From NCBI GenBank assembly GCA_023425645.1, contig JAFACG010000034.1:1-64000 (forward strand): a stretch of 64,000 nucleotides of DNA, read 5' to 3'. The DNA is from Pseudomonadota bacterium (GTDB lineage Bacteria; Pseudomonadota; Gammaproteobacteria; Burkholderiales; Burkholderiaceae_B). The position numbers and the translations under genes were made by a program. The first letter of the stretch is position 1. Every line of letters begins with the position of its first letter. Below are positions 36,369 to 45,989 of the stretch, in pieces. The notes under the pieces are model-generated. The model searched no databases, was not told the DNA's origin, and saw only the letters and a list, made by a program, of their open reading frames with translations.

Positions 36369-37445
36369 TTAGCTCCGGGTAGGGGAAGGAGGGACGGCGC
36401 GCCGCGTGCGCAGCACGCCGTCCAGCTCCTGGATCCAGTGGGGTCGCGAAAAGACCGGCAGCACGTCCACGACCCAGAGTCGCGGATCGTCCATGCCCTG
36501 ACATTTTACGGCGTCTTTGCGGGTGATCAGTATGGGCCCGTCATGCAGGCCGGTGAAATCCTGCGGCGCCAGGGCGGCGTGATCGGGGCGCGAACGTGTC
36601 GCGGACAGGTTCAGGCCGTTCAGGCGCAGCATGGAGAAAAAGCGTTCCGGCTGGCCTATGGCGGCCAGGGCCTGGACGCTGCGGCCGCTGTATTGCTCGC
36701 GCCAGCGCGTCCATTCCAGGTTCAGGCCCGTGGCCAGCTGTTCCATGCGGCAGGGGGCCAGCGTCATGGTCAGGCAACGGGCGGGGTCGGCGGGATGCGG
36801 CGTGCGGGGCGCGGGCTGGTCGGCATTGAGCTGGGTGACCAGCCAGTCCGCCCGCAGCAGGCGTTCGGGCGGCTCGCGCAGCGGGCCGGCCGGCAGCAGG
36901 CGGCCGTTGCCCACTCCGCGCGCGTCCTGCACCACGACTTCCAGGTCGCGTTCCAGCGCCAGATGCTGCAGGCCGTCGTCGGAAATGATCAGGTCCACGG
37001 CGGGAAAGTCGCGCAGCAGGGCCTGGGCCGCCAGGGCGCGGCGCGGGTGCACGGCAATGGGCGCCTGGGTCTGGGCGGCGATCAGGGCCGGCTCGTCGCC
37101 GAACTGGCTGGCGGGCAGGGAGCCTTGCCCCACGCGGGGCTCGGCGCCCACCTTGACGCCATAGCCGCGGCTGATGATGCCAGGGGTCCAGCCCAGTTCA
37201 CGCAGATGCCGCGCCAGCGCCTGCACCACGGGAGTCTTGCCCGCCCCGCCCACGATGATGTTGCCCACCACGATGACGGCCACGGGGCTGCGGTAGGCGG
37301 CGTGCGGCTCGCGCCTGTAGCGCGCCTGCTTGCGGCGCACGATGAGGCCCGCCAGCCCCGACAGGGGGCTGAGCAGGGTACTGAACCATCCGCGGTGCTG
37401 CCATTGGCGATGCAGCCAGCGGGCGAGACGGGCGTGTTGGCTCAT
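36369..37445 (-). CDS. lpxK: Tetraacyldisaccharide 4'-kinase
   Basis: The 358-residue enzyme adds the 4' phosphate to the lipid A precursor. VVGNIIVGGAGKTPVVQAL holds the P-loop (about residue 56), preceded by a hydrophobic N-terminal segment that anchors it to the inner membrane. HPADPARC and LITRKDAVKC in the C-terminal part are typical. ATG overlaps the exbD stop by four bases, so translation is coupled. It is the middle gene of an exbB-exbD-lpxK-Trm112-kdsB operon. Confidence 0.97.
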   Translation of the reverse strand: MSQHARLARWLHRQWQHRGWFSTLLSPLSGLAGLIVRRKQARYRREPHAAYRSPVAVIVVGNIIVGGAGKTPVVQALARHLRELGWTPGIISRGYGVKVGAEPRVGQGSLPASQFGDEPALIAAQTQAPIAVHPRRALAAQALLRDFPAVDLIISDDGLQHLALERDLEVVVQDARGVGNGRLLPAGPLREPPERLLRADWLVTQLNADQPAPRTPHPADPARCLTMTLAPCRMEQLATGLNLEWTRWREQYSGRSVQALAAIGQPERFFSMLRLNGLNLSATRSRPDHAALAPQDFTGLHDGPILITRKDAVKCQGMDDPRLWVVDVLPVFSRPHWIQELDGVLRTRRAVPPSPTRS

Positions 37446-37849
37446 GGGGCCTGGGTGGCGAAGTGGATGCGGACGATGCCCGCCTGGCGCGCCGCCTCCA
37501 TGGCCTGCACCACGGCGGCATGGGGCGCCTGGCCGTCGGCCAGTATGAGCAGGCTGTCCTGGGCGTCGCGCGGGGCGGCCGCCAGGGCGCGGCTCAGGGG
37601 CGCGGGGCTGTCGGCTTCCAGCCAGTCGCCGTTCAGGGCGTAGCGGCCATCCTGGCTGATGGCCAGCAGCAGCTCGGCCGGCCGGGGCGCCTGGGCCTGG
37701 GCCTGCGGCAGGGAGACGTCCAGCTGCCGATGGCGCACGAAGGTGCTGCTGGCGGCCAGGAAGATCAGCACCACCAGCAGCACGTCGATCAGCGGGACCA
37801 GGTTCAGTTCCAGATGGTCCTGGTCGCGGGCGCGGCGAAAACGCATCAT
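37442..37849 (-). CDS. exbD: ExbD/TolR-family biopolymer transport protein
   Basis: The 135-residue product has one membrane helix with the proton-carrying Asp (LNLVPLIDVLLVVLIFLA, Asp about 22) and a periplasmic domain ending LILADGQAPHAAVVQAM. With ExbB it forms the proton-driven motor that energises TonB-type or related transport. Placement in the lipid A operon with no tonB is common in betaproteobacteria. It overlaps exbB by four bases. Confidence 0.94.
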   Translation of the reverse strand: MMRFRRARDQDHLELNLVPLIDVLLVVLIFLAASSTFVRHRQLDVSLPQAQAQAPRPAELLLAISQDGRYALNGDWLEADSPAPLSRALAAAPRDAQDSLLILADGQAPHAAVVQAMEAARQAGIVRIHFATQAP

Positions 37850-38451
37850 CGGGTCCTTTGGCCCAGCAGCCGGTCCAGCGCGCCGGCTTCGCTTTCCAGG
37901 CGGTGCAGCAGGAAATCGGCGCGGCTGCGGAAATAGCGATGGAAGATCAGCGCGGGCACTGCGATCAGGATGCCGAAGGCGGTGTTGTACAAGGCCACGG
38001 AGATGCCGCGGGCCACCAGGCTGGGGTCGCCGCCGGCCGGATCGTAGGCGGCGAAGATGTCTATCATGCCGATGACCGTGCCGAACAGGCCCAGCAGCGG
38101 GGCGATGACCGCAATGGTGCCCAGGGCGGGAATGTACTTGTTCAACTGATAGCCCAACTCGTTGCCGGCGGCCTCCGCGGCGGCCTGGCGCAAGGCGGCG
38201 TCCTCGTGGCGATGCTGCAGCACCGTGGCCAGCACGCGGCCCAGGGGAGAGCTGGCGTGCAGGCGCGCCAGGGAGTCGTCCTGGATGCGGTTCTGCAGGG
38301 TCAGCTCGCCGATCTGACGGGCCAGCCCCGGAGGCAGGATGCGACTGGTGCGCAGTGAGACCAGGCGCTCCAGGATCAGGGCCAGGGCCAGGATGGAGCA
38401 GGCCAGCAGCAGCCAGACGGGCCAGCCGGCGGCATCGATAAGGGCAAGCAC
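37846..38451 (-). CDS. exbB: ExbB/TolQ/MotA-family proton channel protein
   Basis: The 201-residue product has three membrane helices and the family motif GTIAVIAPLLGLFGTVIGM. The C-terminal part (ISVALYNTAFGILIAVPALIF) completes the proton path. The GTG at 38451 is chosen because homologues start at LALIDAAGWPVWLLL; the upstream frame to 38598 shows no start signal and reads through low-complexity sequence. This choice is not certain, since only a weak GGAAAA precedes it. Confidence 0.9.
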   Translation of the reverse strand: MLALIDAAGWPVWLLLACSILALALILERLVSLRTSRILPPGLARQIGELTLQNRIQDDSLARLHASSPLGRVLATVLQHRHEDAALRQAAAEAAGNELGYQLNKYIPALGTIAVIAPLLGLFGTVIGMIDIFAAYDPAGGDPSLVARGISVALYNTAFGILIAVPALIFHRYFRSRADFLLHRLESEAGALDRLLGQRTR

Positions 38452-38600
38452 GGGTCGGTTTTCCGGTCGTGAAAATGGATCAGCATCTATTGTAGGGCCG
38501 CCGCCGCGATTCGGGGAGCGGCGCGGTACACTTTGGATCCGGATCGGGCTTCGGCGGTCGGGACAGGCTGCGGGCGGCACGGGCCCTGGCTTGGACAAGA

Positions 38601-38623
38601 GTATCCACAGAATCTGTGGATAA
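38601..38623. promoter_or_regulatory. Inverted pair of DnaA-box-like sites, 5-bp spacing
   Basis: GTATCCACA (38601-38609) is one base from the TTATCCACA consensus, and TGTGGATAA (38615-38623) is its exact complement, inverted five bases away. The same geometry occurs at 18213-18235. Confidence 0.5.
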
Positions 38624-38793
38624 TTCTGTGCACAAAAAGCCTGTCAGGGCCGCCGTTGGTGGTCTGGCGGTTCACTGGTTAATTTTTTACCACTTGCCTG
38701 GTTTTTTAAATATCGTTTTATTTCAAAGGGTTATGATTTCATCGTGAAGTGAAATATGACGATTTGAGCGGAAGTTATTGTGCAGTCAGCAAT

Positions 38794-38826
38794 TTGACAA
38801 AACCATGACATTTGTGGATACGATGC
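38794..38826 (+). promoter_or_regulatory. Predicted xseA promoter overlapped by a DnaA-box-like site
   Basis: A perfect -35 hexamer TTGACA at 38794-38799 is followed by candidate -10 boxes around 38817-38824 (GATACG to TACGAT, spacing 17-19 bp). TGTGGATAC (38813-38821), one base from an inverted DnaA box, covers the -10 region. Confidence 0.4.
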
Positions 38827-38866
38827 GGTGGAAAACCCGGCCTGGACGAGCGGCGAAGAGGAAAAT

Positions 38867-40213
38867 GTGACGTATTATCAAGAAACTAAAGCGCCCGTCG
38901 TCTGGACGGTCGCCCAGTTGAACCGGCGGGTCAGCCAGTTGCTGGACGAGCACATGCCGGTGGTCTGGGTGCGCGGCGAAATCTCCAATTTCACTCAGGC
39001 GGCCTCGGGCCACTGGTATTTTTCCATCAAGGACGACAGGGCGGCCGTGCGCGCCGTGATGTTTCGCGGCCGGGCCCAGGCGGTGGGGTTCGTGCCCAGG
39101 GCGGGGGAGCGCTTCGAATTCCGCTGCGCCGTTTCGCTGTATGAGCCGCGCGGCGATTTCCAGGTCCAGGTGGAGGGCATGCGCCGCGCAGGTCTGGGCG
39201 ATCTGCACGAAGCTTTTCTGCGCCTGAAGAGCCAGCTGCAGGACGAGGGCCTGTTCGATCCGCAACGCAAGCGGCCCATTGCGGCCTTGCCGGGCTGCGT
39301 GGGCGTGGTCACGTCGCTGGCGGCGGCCGCCCTGCGCGACGTGCTGACAGCGATGGCGCGGCGCGCGCCCCACGTGCGCGTCATCGTCTATCCCGCGCCC
39401 GTGCAGGGAGCCGATGCGCCCGCGCGCCTGCGCCAGGCGCTGGAGACGGCCATCGCCCGTGCCGAGGTGGACACGCTGCTGCTGGTGCGCGGCGGAGGCA
39501 GCCTGGAGGATCTCTGGGGGTTCAATGACGAGGGCCTGGCGCGCGCCATCGCCGCCAGCCCGATTCCCGTCATCAGCGGAGTGGGGCACGAGACCGACTT
39601 CACGATCGCGGACTTCGTGGCCGACCTGCGCGCGCCTACGCCCACGGCCGCCGCCGAGCTGGCCTGCGCGAGCCGGGCGGAATTGCTGGACCAGCTTGGC
39701 GCGCGGCTGGGAGCCCTGAATCACGGCATGCGGCGCCACGTGGAGCGCGCCTCGCTGCGCCTGGACCGCGCCGTGGCCATGCTGGTCTCGCCGCAGCAGC
39801 GCATCGCCCAGCAGCAGCAGCGCCTGGACGGCCTGGTCCAGCGTCTGCGACGCCAGGCCCTGACCCTGCCGGAACGTCCTCGCCAACGCCTGGAGACCGT
39901 GCTGTTCCGCTTGCAGCGCAGCATGCCGCAGGTGGCTCCGCGCCAGCAGAGCCTGGATTCGGCGCGCCGTCGCATGCTCCAGGCGGGCGAGCACGGGCTG
40001 GTTCTGCGCCGCCAGCGGCTGCAGGCGGCACAGCAGACCCTACAGGCTTTGTCGCCTCGTCTTATAGTGAATCGCGGATATGCTATTGTCAGGAATGCCA
40101 CAGGGAAAGTCGTGCAAAATGCGTTAGACTTAAACGTTGGTGAACGACTCGATGTCGAGTTGAGTCGCGGCAGCGTTTCGGTGGATGTTGTGCGTGCGCA
40201 CGATTTGCTCTAG
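38867..40213 (+). CDS. xseA: Exodeoxyribonuclease VII large subunit
   Basis: The 448-residue subunit degrades single-stranded DNA with XseB. The N-terminal OB-fold ([37 protein letters not shown]) and catalytic domain ([50 protein letters not shown]) are intact, followed by a long coiled-coil region and the C-terminal [14 protein letters not shown]. The GTG at 38867 is chosen because GAGG lies five to eight bases before it; a GTG at 38828 has no such box. sodB follows after 49 bp. Confidence 0.95.
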   Translation: MTYYQETKAPVVWTVAQLNRRVSQLLDEHMPVVWVRGEISNFTQAASGHWYFSIKDDRAAVRAVMFRGRAQAVGFVPRAGERFEFRCAVSLYEPRGDFQVQVEGMRRAGLGDLHEAFLRLKSQLQDEGLFDPQRKRPIAALPGCVGVVTSLAAAALRDVLTAMARRAPHVRVIVYPAPVQGADAPARLRQALETAIARAEVDTLLLVRGGGSLEDLWGFNDEGLARAIAASPIPVISGVGHETDFTIADFVADLRAPTPTAAAELACASRAELLDQLGARLGALNHGMRRHVERASLRLDRAVAMLVSPQQRIAQQQQRLDGLVQRLRRQALTLPERPRQRLETVLFRLQRSMPQVAPRQQSLDSARRRMLQAGEHGLVLRRQRLQAAQQTLQALSPRLIVNRGYAIVRNATGKVVQNALDLNVGERLDVELSRGSVSVDVVRAHDLL

Positions 40214-40262
40214 GCCGCGTCCGTTTCGGATACCAAGCACGGTTTTTTTAGAAGGAATTGAA

Positions 40263-40841
40263 ATGGCATTTACTCTTCCCGCTCTTCCCTACGAACTCAA
40301 CGCACTTGAGCCTCATATCTCCCAGGAAACCCTGGAGTTCCACTACGGCAAGCACCACCAGGCTTACGTCACCAACCTGAACAATCTGGTGGCCGGTACC
40401 GAATTCGAAAACGCCTCCCTGGAAGACGTGATCAAGAAGTCCTCCGGCGGCGTGTTCAACAACGCAGCCCAGGTCTGGAACCACACCTTCTACTGGAACA
40501 GCCTGTCCCCCAACGGCGGCGGCGCTCCAACCGGCAAGGTGGCCGACGCCATCAACGCCAAGTGGGGCAGCTTCGACGCCTTCAAGGACGCCTTCACCAA
40601 GTCCGCCGTGGGCAACTTCGGCTCGGGCTGGACCTGGCTGGTCAAGAAGGCCGATGGCTCCCTGGACATCGTCAACACCAGCAATGCCGGCACCACGCTG
40701 ACCTCTGACGACGTGGCCCTGCTGACCTGTGACGTGTGGGAACACGCCTACTACATCGATTACCGCAACGCCCGTCCCAAGTATCTGGAGCATTTCTGGA
40801 ACCTGGTGAACTGGGAGTTCGCCGCCAAGAACCTGGGCTGA
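40263..40841 (+). CDS. sodB: Iron superoxide dismutase
   Basis: The 192-residue enzyme removes superoxide. Metal ligands are in [10 protein letters not shown] (His 27), VWNHTFYW (His about 74) and [10 protein letters not shown] (Asp and His about 157 and 161). NNAAQVWNH puts the active-site Gln at the iron-type position, so it is FeSOD, not MnSOD. ATG at 40263 has AGAAGGAA upstream. The gene follows xseA and has a terminator of its own. Confidence 0.96.
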   Translation: MAFTLPALPYELNALEPHISQETLEFHYGKHHQAYVTNLNNLVAGTEFENASLEDVIKKSSGGVFNNAAQVWNHTFYWNSLSPNGGGAPTGKVADAINAKWGSFDAFKDAFTKSAVGNFGSGWTWLVKKADGSLDIVNTSNAGTTLTSDDVALLTCDVWEHAYYIDYRNARPKYLEHFWNLVNWEFAAKNLG

Positions 40842-40886
40842 TCCCCTGTTCAGGCTGCGCGGCCCGCTGGCCGCGCACAGACTGGA

Positions 40887-40922
40887 AACCGCCGGCAGCA
40901 ACTTGCCCCCGGCGGTTTTTTA
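40887..40922 (+). terminator. Rho-independent terminator after sodB
   Basis: AACCGCCGG pairs with CCGGCGGTT across a 13-base loop and runs into TTTTTT. Confidence 0.87.
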
Positions 40923-41125
40923 TTGCCTGTTCCCGCACGGCCGGGGCGGTGTGCAAGCAGGGCAGGAGGAACGGTCAGCGTGGCGCTTGAATCGGCCGTG
41001 CAGCGGACATGCCTGCATCGGGTATCCGTCATTGCGCAGGCGGCGTATTATCATCGTTGGATTGGCCTCAAGCCATGGCTTGCGGGCCTTGTGCGCGATT
41101 TTATTCTTGTTTTAGGATGAGTTTG

Positions 41126-42331
41126 ATGAGTCAGGACGCCTTTATCTGCGACGCAATTCGTACACCATTCGGACGTTATGGCGGCGCCTTGTCCGCTGTC
41201 AGGGCGGATGAGCTGGGCGCCGTGCCCATGCACGCGCTGATGCAGCGCAATCCGCAGGTGGATTGGGCTCGCCTGGATGATGTGATCTACGGCTGCTCCA
41301 ATCAGGCCGGCGAGGACAACCGCAACGTGGCGCGCATGTCCGCGCTGCTGGCCGGCCTGCCTGTGGACGTGCCGGGCGTCACACTGAACCGTCTGTGCGG
41401 CTCGGGCCTGGACGCCATTGGTTCGGCCGCCCGCGCCATCCGCTCGGGCGACGCCGCCTTCATCCTGGCAGGCGGCGTGGAGAGCATGAGCCGCGCGCCT
41501 TTCGTCATGGGCAAGGCCGAAACGGCCTTCGCCCGCAATGCCGCCATCTACGATACGACCATAGGCTGGCGTTTCGTGAACAAGCGCATGAAGGAGCAGT
41601 ACGGCATTGATTCCATGCCCGAGACGGCCGAGAACGTGGCCCGTCAGTTCCAGGTGTCCCGCGAGGACCAGGACCTGTTCGCCCTGGCCAGCCAGACGCG
41701 CGCCGCCGCCGCCCAGCAGGCCGGCTACCTGGCGCAGGAGATCACGCCGGTGCTGATCCCCCAGCGCAAGGGCGATCCCGTGGTGGTGGATACGGACGAA
41801 CATCCGCGCCAGACCACGCTGGAGTCGCTGGCGCGCTTGAAGCCCGTGGTGCGGGCTGACGGCACGGTCACGGCAGGCAACGCCTCGGGCGTGAACGACG
41901 GCGCCTGCGCCTTGCTGGTGGCCAGCGAAGCCATGGCTCGTGAGCAGGGGCTGGCCCCGCGCGCGCGCGTCGTGGCCATGGCCTTCGCGGGCGTGGAGCC
42001 GCGCATCATGGGCATAGGCCCGGCGCCGGCCAGCCAGAAGGTGCTGGCCTTGGCGGGCCTCACGCTGGACCAGATGGACGTGATCGAGCTGAACGAAGCG
42101 TTCGCGGCGCAGGGCCTGGCGGTCACGCGCCTGCTGGGGCTGGAGGACAATGATCCGCGCGTCAATCCCAATGGCGGCGCCATCGCCCTGGGCCATCCGC
42201 TGGGCGCCAGCGGCGCGCGCCTGGCCATGGCGGCCGTCAATCAATTGCATCGCACGGGCGGCCGCTACGCCTTGTGCACCATGTGCATCGGCGTGGGGCA
42301 GGGCGTGGCCCTGATCCTCGAGCGCGTCTGA
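41126..42331 (+). CDS. pcaF: Thiolase, probably 3-oxoadipyl-CoA thiolase
   Basis: The 401-residue thiolase has the acyl-accepting Cys in TLNRLCGSGLDAIGSAAR (about 90), and NEAFAAQGLAV, NPNGGAIALGHPLGASGAR and CIGVGQG with the C-terminal catalytic Cys. Length 401 and the KRMKEQYGIDSMPETAENVA segment match the PcaF group that cuts 3-oxoadipyl-CoA to succinyl-CoA and acetyl-CoA at the end of the beta-ketoadipate pathway. No pca partner is here, so an acetyl-CoA acetyltransferase role cannot be excluded. The ATG at 41126 has AGGA at a normal distance; 41117 does not. Confidence 0.87.
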   Translation: MSQDAFICDAIRTPFGRYGGALSAVRADELGAVPMHALMQRNPQVDWARLDDVIYGCSNQAGEDNRNVARMSALLAGLPVDVPGVTLNRLCGSGLDAIGSAARAIRSGDAAFILAGGVESMSRAPFVMGKAETAFARNAAIYDTTIGWRFVNKRMKEQYGIDSMPETAENVARQFQVSREDQDLFALASQTRAAAAQQAGYLAQEITPVLIPQRKGDPVVVDTDEHPRQTTLESLARLKPVVRADGTVTAGNASGVNDGACALLVASEAMAREQGLAPRARVVAMAFAGVEPRIMGIGPAPASQKVLALAGLTLDQMDVIELNEAFAAQGLAVTRLLGLEDNDPRVNPNGGAIALGHPLGASGARLAMAAVNQLHRTGGRYALCTMCIGVGQGVALILERV

Positions 42332-42793
42332 TCAGCGCGGCAGGCCGACGACGCGTTCGCCGGCCTGCTTGTCTGCCTTGGCGAACCAGCCCTGCTCCAT
42401 TTCCAGCGCATAGCGGATGGGCCGCACCGGGCAGTGCGACTGCAGATCGAACGGCTGCATGGCGGCGATGTTGGCGATGAATCCTTCCTGGTCGATGAAG
42501 GCGATGTCCAGGGGCAGAGGCGTGTTCTTCATCCAGAAGCAGGGCATGCCTTCCTGTTCGAAGACGAACAGCATTCCGTGATCGGGCGCCAGGCTCTGGC
42601 GATCCATCAGGCCCATGGCGCGCGTCTCGGGCCGGTCGGCCACCTCGGCCTGGATGGTACGTTCGCCCAGCGTGAGGGTGCGCATGGGCAATGGGTCCTG
42701 CGCCTGGGCGGCGCCGGCCAGCAGCAGGGCGGCCAGGGAGCAGGCAAAAAAAACAGGGCGCCCGGGCCCTGTGGTGATACGTGAACAATGCAT
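42332..42793 (-). CDS. DUF192 exported protein
   Basis: The 153-residue product has a signal peptide (VFFACSLAALLLAGAAQAQ) and the DUF192 fold: RAMGLMDRQSLAPDHGMLFVF, CFWMKNTPLPLDIAFID. The family is exported and of unknown function. Its stop codon abuts that of pcaF with no spacer, so the two convergent genes have no room for a terminator between them. It lies 43 bp downstream of the cold-shock gene and may share its transcript. Confidence 0.92.
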   Translation of the reverse strand: MHCSRITTGPGRPVFFACSLAALLLAGAAQAQDPLPMRTLTLGERTIQAEVADRPETRAMGLMDRQSLAPDHGMLFVFEQEGMPCFWMKNTPLPLDIAFIDQEGFIANIAAMQPFDLQSHCPVRPIRYALEMEQGWFAKADKQAGERVVGLPR

Positions 42794-42836
42794 GTGTAGC
42801 GAGTCTGCTTTTTGTTAGAATTGAGAGTGCAGGATT

Positions 42837-43082
42837 TTAAGGGGAAGTAATATTCAGTGCCTGCTTGCCTTTAGGGCCCTGGGCAACTTCGTACAGGACT
42901 TTCTGGCCCTCCTTCAAGGTCTTGAACCCGTTCATCTGGATGGACGAAAAATGGGCGAAGAGGTCTTCTCCACCATTGTCTGGCGTAATGAATCCAAAGC
43001 CCTTGGCGTCATTGAACCATTTGACGGTGCCGGACAGTTTCTGGTTGTCTCCAGTGTTTGCGGTGGTGGTTGTTTCCGACAT
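42837..43082 (-). CDS. Cold-shock-domain protein with N-terminal extension
   Basis: This 81-residue protein is a CspA-type nucleic-acid chaperone: [17 protein letters not shown] (RNP1) and [11 protein letters not shown] (RNP2) are intact. It has a 15-residue polar N-terminal extension ([14 protein letters not shown]) not found in standard CspA. CAGGAAG precedes the ATG. It is divergent from clpS, an arrangement found in many proteobacteria. Confidence 0.95.
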   Translation of the reverse strand: MSETTTTANTGDNQKLSGTVKWFNDAKGFGFITPDNGGEDLFAHFSSIQMNGFKTLKEGQKVLYEVAQGPKGKQALNITSP

Positions 43083-43166
43083 GCTTCCTGCCTCTCAACT
43101 ATAGTGTAAGGTTGATACTTTTTCGGCCCCTCCCCGGGCCTGCGATCACTTCATGTCGGTTTTTTC

Positions 43167-43204
43167 CGAAATTGACGCGATCAAGCGGATGATGCTTAAT
43201 TTCG
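43167..43204 (+). promoter_or_regulatory. Predicted clpS promoter flanked by a dyad
   Basis: TTGACG (43172-43177) and TTAATT (43196-43201) are 18 bp apart. The perfect inverted repeat CGAAATT (43167-43173) / AATTTCG (43198-43204) overlaps both boxes, so one regulator dimer pair could cover the promoter. Confidence 0.4.
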
Positions 43205-43244
43205 TTACCCCCAGTCAACCTATGGAAAGCACCTAGTCTGTACT

Positions 43245-43568
43245 ATGGCCATTCAGATCGACAAGCAAGGCGAGACGACCGTCGAGCGCCAGTCGGCGCG
43301 GCTCGCGCCTCCGCCCATGTATCAGGTCATCCTGCTCAACGATGACTACACCCCCATGGAATTCGTGGTGGGCGTGCTGGAGCGGGTCTTTGGCAAGTCG
43401 CCCGAGGAAGCGGAAAAGTTGATGCTCAAGGTGCACTACGAAGGCCGGGCCGTCTGCGGCGTGTATCCGCGCGATATTGCCGCCACCCGCGTGGAGATCG
43501 TGCGACAGCTTGCCCAGTCCCGCCAGCATCCATTGCAGTGCGTCATGGAACCGGCGCCGGACGCCTGA
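43245..43568 (+). CDS. clpS: ClpA adaptor ClpS
   Basis: This 107-residue adaptor presents N-degron substrates to ClpAP. The core [24 protein letters not shown] holds the substrate pocket residues (DD, Met after TP) and [21 protein letters not shown] the His ligand. The first 20 residues are the flexible tail that regulates ClpA. clpA follows 93 bp later; the two act together. Confidence 0.97.
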   Translation: MAIQIDKQGETTVERQSARLAPPPMYQVILLNDDYTPMEFVVGVLERVFGKSPEEAEKLMLKVHYEGRAVCGVYPRDIAATRVEIVRQLAQSRQHPLQCVMEPAPDA

Positions 43569-43661
43569 AACTAATGGTTTACCGGGTTGTTCAGATCAGG
43601 CAAATTAGTCATAGAATAGAAGCAACCACCCAAGTTTTACTCTCGCCGTGTAGGAGGAAGC

Positions 43662-45986
43662 GTGATCTCCGAAGAACTTGAAGTCAGTCTACACATGGCC
43701 TTTGTCGAGGCTCGTGCCGCGCGCCATGAATTCATCACGGTAGAGCATCTGCTGCTGTCCCTGCTTGACAACGCCTCGGCTGTTGAAGTGTTGAAGGCGT
43801 GTGCGGCCGACATTGATGCGCTGCGTCAGAATTTGCGCAAATTCATCAACGAGAACACGCCCACCTTTCCCGGAGAAGGGGAAGTGGATACCCAGCCCAC
43901 GCTGGGCTTTCAGCGCGTCATCCAGCGCGCCATCATGCATGTGTCCTCCAGCAACTCCGGCAAGAACGTGGTGTCGGGCGCCAACGTGCTGGTGGCCATG
44001 TACGGCGAAAAGGATTCCCATGCGGTGTACTACCTGCAGCAGCAGGGCGTCACGCGCCTGGACGTGGTCAATTTCCTGTCCCACGGCATCACCAAGTCCA
44101 ATCCCGAGCCCACGCCGCCCGAGGTTCCCAAGGCTTCGGCCGCGCCCGAGCCCGATACGCGCTCCGACTCGCAGAAGTCCCCGCTGGACCTGTACGCCAC
44201 GGACCTGAACGCCGAAGCCAGCCAGGGCCGGATCGATCCGCTCATCGGCCGCGAGAAGGAAGTCGAACGCGTCATCCAGGTGCTGTGCCGGCGCCGCAAG
44301 AACAACCCGCTGCTGGTGGGCGAGGCGGGGGTGGGCAAGACCGCCATCGCCGAGGGCCTGGCGCTGCGCATCCAGCGCGCGGAAGTGCCCGACATCCTGG
44401 GCCAGGCGCGCGTCTACGCGCTGGACATGGGCGCCTTGCTGGCCGGCACCAAGTACCGGGGCGATTTCGAACAGCGCCTGAAGGCCGTGCTCAAGCAGCT
44501 CAAGGATACGCCGCAGGCCATCTTGTTCATCGACGAGATCCATACCCTGATCGGGGCCGGCTCGGCTTCGGGCGGCACGCTTGACGCTTCCAATCTGCTC
44601 AAGCCGGCGCTGTCCTCCGGCCAGCTCAAGTGCCTGGGCGCGACCACCTACACGGAGTACCGCGGCATCTTCGAGAAAGACCACGCCCTGTCGCGGCGCT
44701 TCCAGAAGATCGACGTGGCCGAACCCACGGTGGAGCAGACCGTGCAGATCCTGCGCGGCCTCAAATCGCACTTCGAAGAGCACCACGGCGTGCGCTATTC
44801 GGCTGCCGCCCTGACGGCCGCCGCCGAGCTGTCGGCCCGCTACATCAACGATCGCTTCCTGCCTGACAAGGCCATCGACGTGATCGACGAGGCCGGCGCC
44901 GCACAGCGCCTGCTGCCGCGCTCCAAGCAGAAGAAGGTCATCGGCAAGACGGATATCCAGGCCACGGTGTCGCGCATAGCGCGCATCCCGCCCCAATCCG
45001 TGTCCACGGACGACCGCAACAAGCTGGCCACGCTGGCGCGCGATCTCAAGTCCGTGGTGTTCGGCCAGGACGCCGCCATCGACGCGCTGGCCGCCGCCAT
45101 CAAGATGGCGCGCTCCGGCCTGGGCCTGCCCGACAAGCCCATCGGCTCTTTCCTGTTCTCCGGTCCCACCGGGGTGGGCAAGACCGAGGTCGCCCGCCAG
45201 CTGGCCTTCGTGCTGGGCGTGGAGCTGCTGCGCTTCGACATGTCCGAATACATGGAACGCCACACGGTCTCGCGCCTGATCGGCGCGCCGCCCGGCTACG
45301 TGGGCTTCGACCAGGGCGGGCTGCTCACCGAGGCGGTCACCAAGCAGCCGCACTGCGTGCTCTTGCTGGACGAGATCGAAAAAGCCCATCCGGACGTCTA
45401 CAATATCCTGCTGCAGGTCATGGACCACGGCACGCTGACGGACAACAACGGGCGCAAGTCCGACTTCCGCAACGTGATCCTGATCATGACCACCAATGCC
45501 GGCGCCGAGGCCCTGAACAAGACCGGCATAGGCTTCACGCAGCCCGAGCGCACCGGCGACGAGATGCAGGACATCAAGCGCCACTTCTCGCCGGAGTTCC
45601 GCAACCGGCTGGACGCCATCATCGGCTTCAAGCCGCTGTCGCGGGAGATCATCCTGCGCGTGGTCGACAAGTTCCTCATGCAGCTGGAAAACCAGCTGCA
45701 CGAGAAACGCGTGGAAGTGTCCTTCACCGATGCGCTGCGCGACCACCTGGCCGCCAAGGGCTTCGATCCGGCCATGGGCGCACGCCCCATGCACAGGCTC
45801 ATCCAGGACACCATACGCCGCGCGCTGGCGGACGAACTCCTGTTCGGCCGGCTGGTCGACGGCGGCCATGTGGAGGTGGGGCTGGACGCCAACGACCAGG
45901 TGGTGCTGGAGTTCCCCTCCGCCGGTCCAGATGCGCCGGACAGCAAGGCTTCCTCCTCGCGTCCCGAACCGGAGCTGGTCGACTAA
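43662..45986 (+). CDS. clpA: ATP-dependent Clp protease ATP-binding subunit ClpA
   Basis: The 774-residue unfoldase feeds ClpP. The N-domain (residues 1-150) binds ClpS; GEAGVGKTAIAEGLAL is the first Walker A (about 220) and GPTGVGKTEVARQL the second (about 505). NRLDAIIGFKPLSREI and GARPMHRLIQDTI mark the C-terminal part. A GTG start is used: TAGGAGG lies directly upstream and the ClpA family starts at ISEELEVSL. Confidence 0.97.
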   Translation: MISEELEVSLHMAFVEARAARHEFITVEHLLLSLLDNASAVEVLKACAADIDALRQNLRKFINENTPTFPGEGEVDTQPTLGFQRVIQRAIMHVSSSNSGKNVVSGANVLVAMYGEKDSHAVYYLQQQGVTRLDVVNFLSHGITKSNPEPTPPEVPKASAAPEPDTRSDSQKSPLDLYATDLNAEASQGRIDPLIGREKEVERVIQVLCRRRKNNPLLVGEAGVGKTAIAEGLALRIQRAEVPDILGQARVYALDMGALLAGTKYRGDFEQRLKAVLKQLKDTPQAILFIDEIHTLIGAGSASGGTLDASNLLKPALSSGQLKCLGATTYTEYRGIFEKDHALSRRFQKIDVAEPTVEQTVQILRGLKSHFEEHHGVRYSAAALTAAAELSARYINDRFLPDKAIDVIDEAGAAQRLLPRSKQKKVIGKTDIQATVSRIARIPPQSVSTDDRNKLATLARDLKSVVFGQDAAIDALAAAIKMARSGLGLPDKPIGSFLFSGPTGVGKTEVARQLAFVLGVELLRFDMSEYMERHTVSRLIGAPPGYVGFDQGGLLTEAVTKQPHCVLLLDEIEKAHPDVYNILLQVMDHGTLTDNNGRKSDFRNVILIMTTNAGAEALNKTGIGFTQPERTGDEMQDIKRHFSPEFRNRLDAIIGFKPLSREIILRVVDKFLMQLENQLHEKRVEVSFTDALRDHLAAKGFDPAMGARPMHRLIQDTIRRALADELLFGRLVDGGHVEVGLDANDQVVLEFPSAGPDAPDSKASSSRPEPELVD

Positions 45987-45989
45987 ACC

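Larger units (their letters stand above)
38452..38866. other. 415-bp divergent region between exbB and xseA with DnaA-box-like sites
   Basis: No gene is seen. The region holds an inverted DnaA-box pair (38601-38623), a long AT-rich tract (about 38680-38790) with the dyad ATTTCA/TGAAAT at 38738-38757, and a TTGACA box (38794-38799) with a third DnaA-like box at 38813-38821. It must contain the promoters of both the leftward exbB operon and xseA. Confidence 0.6.

Noticed and set aside
38601..38826. Chromosomal origin of replication
   Set aside because: Only three DnaA-like boxes are present, with no dnaA, dnaN, gyrB or rpmH gene nearby and no 13-mer series; a secondary DnaA site is as far as the evidence goes.
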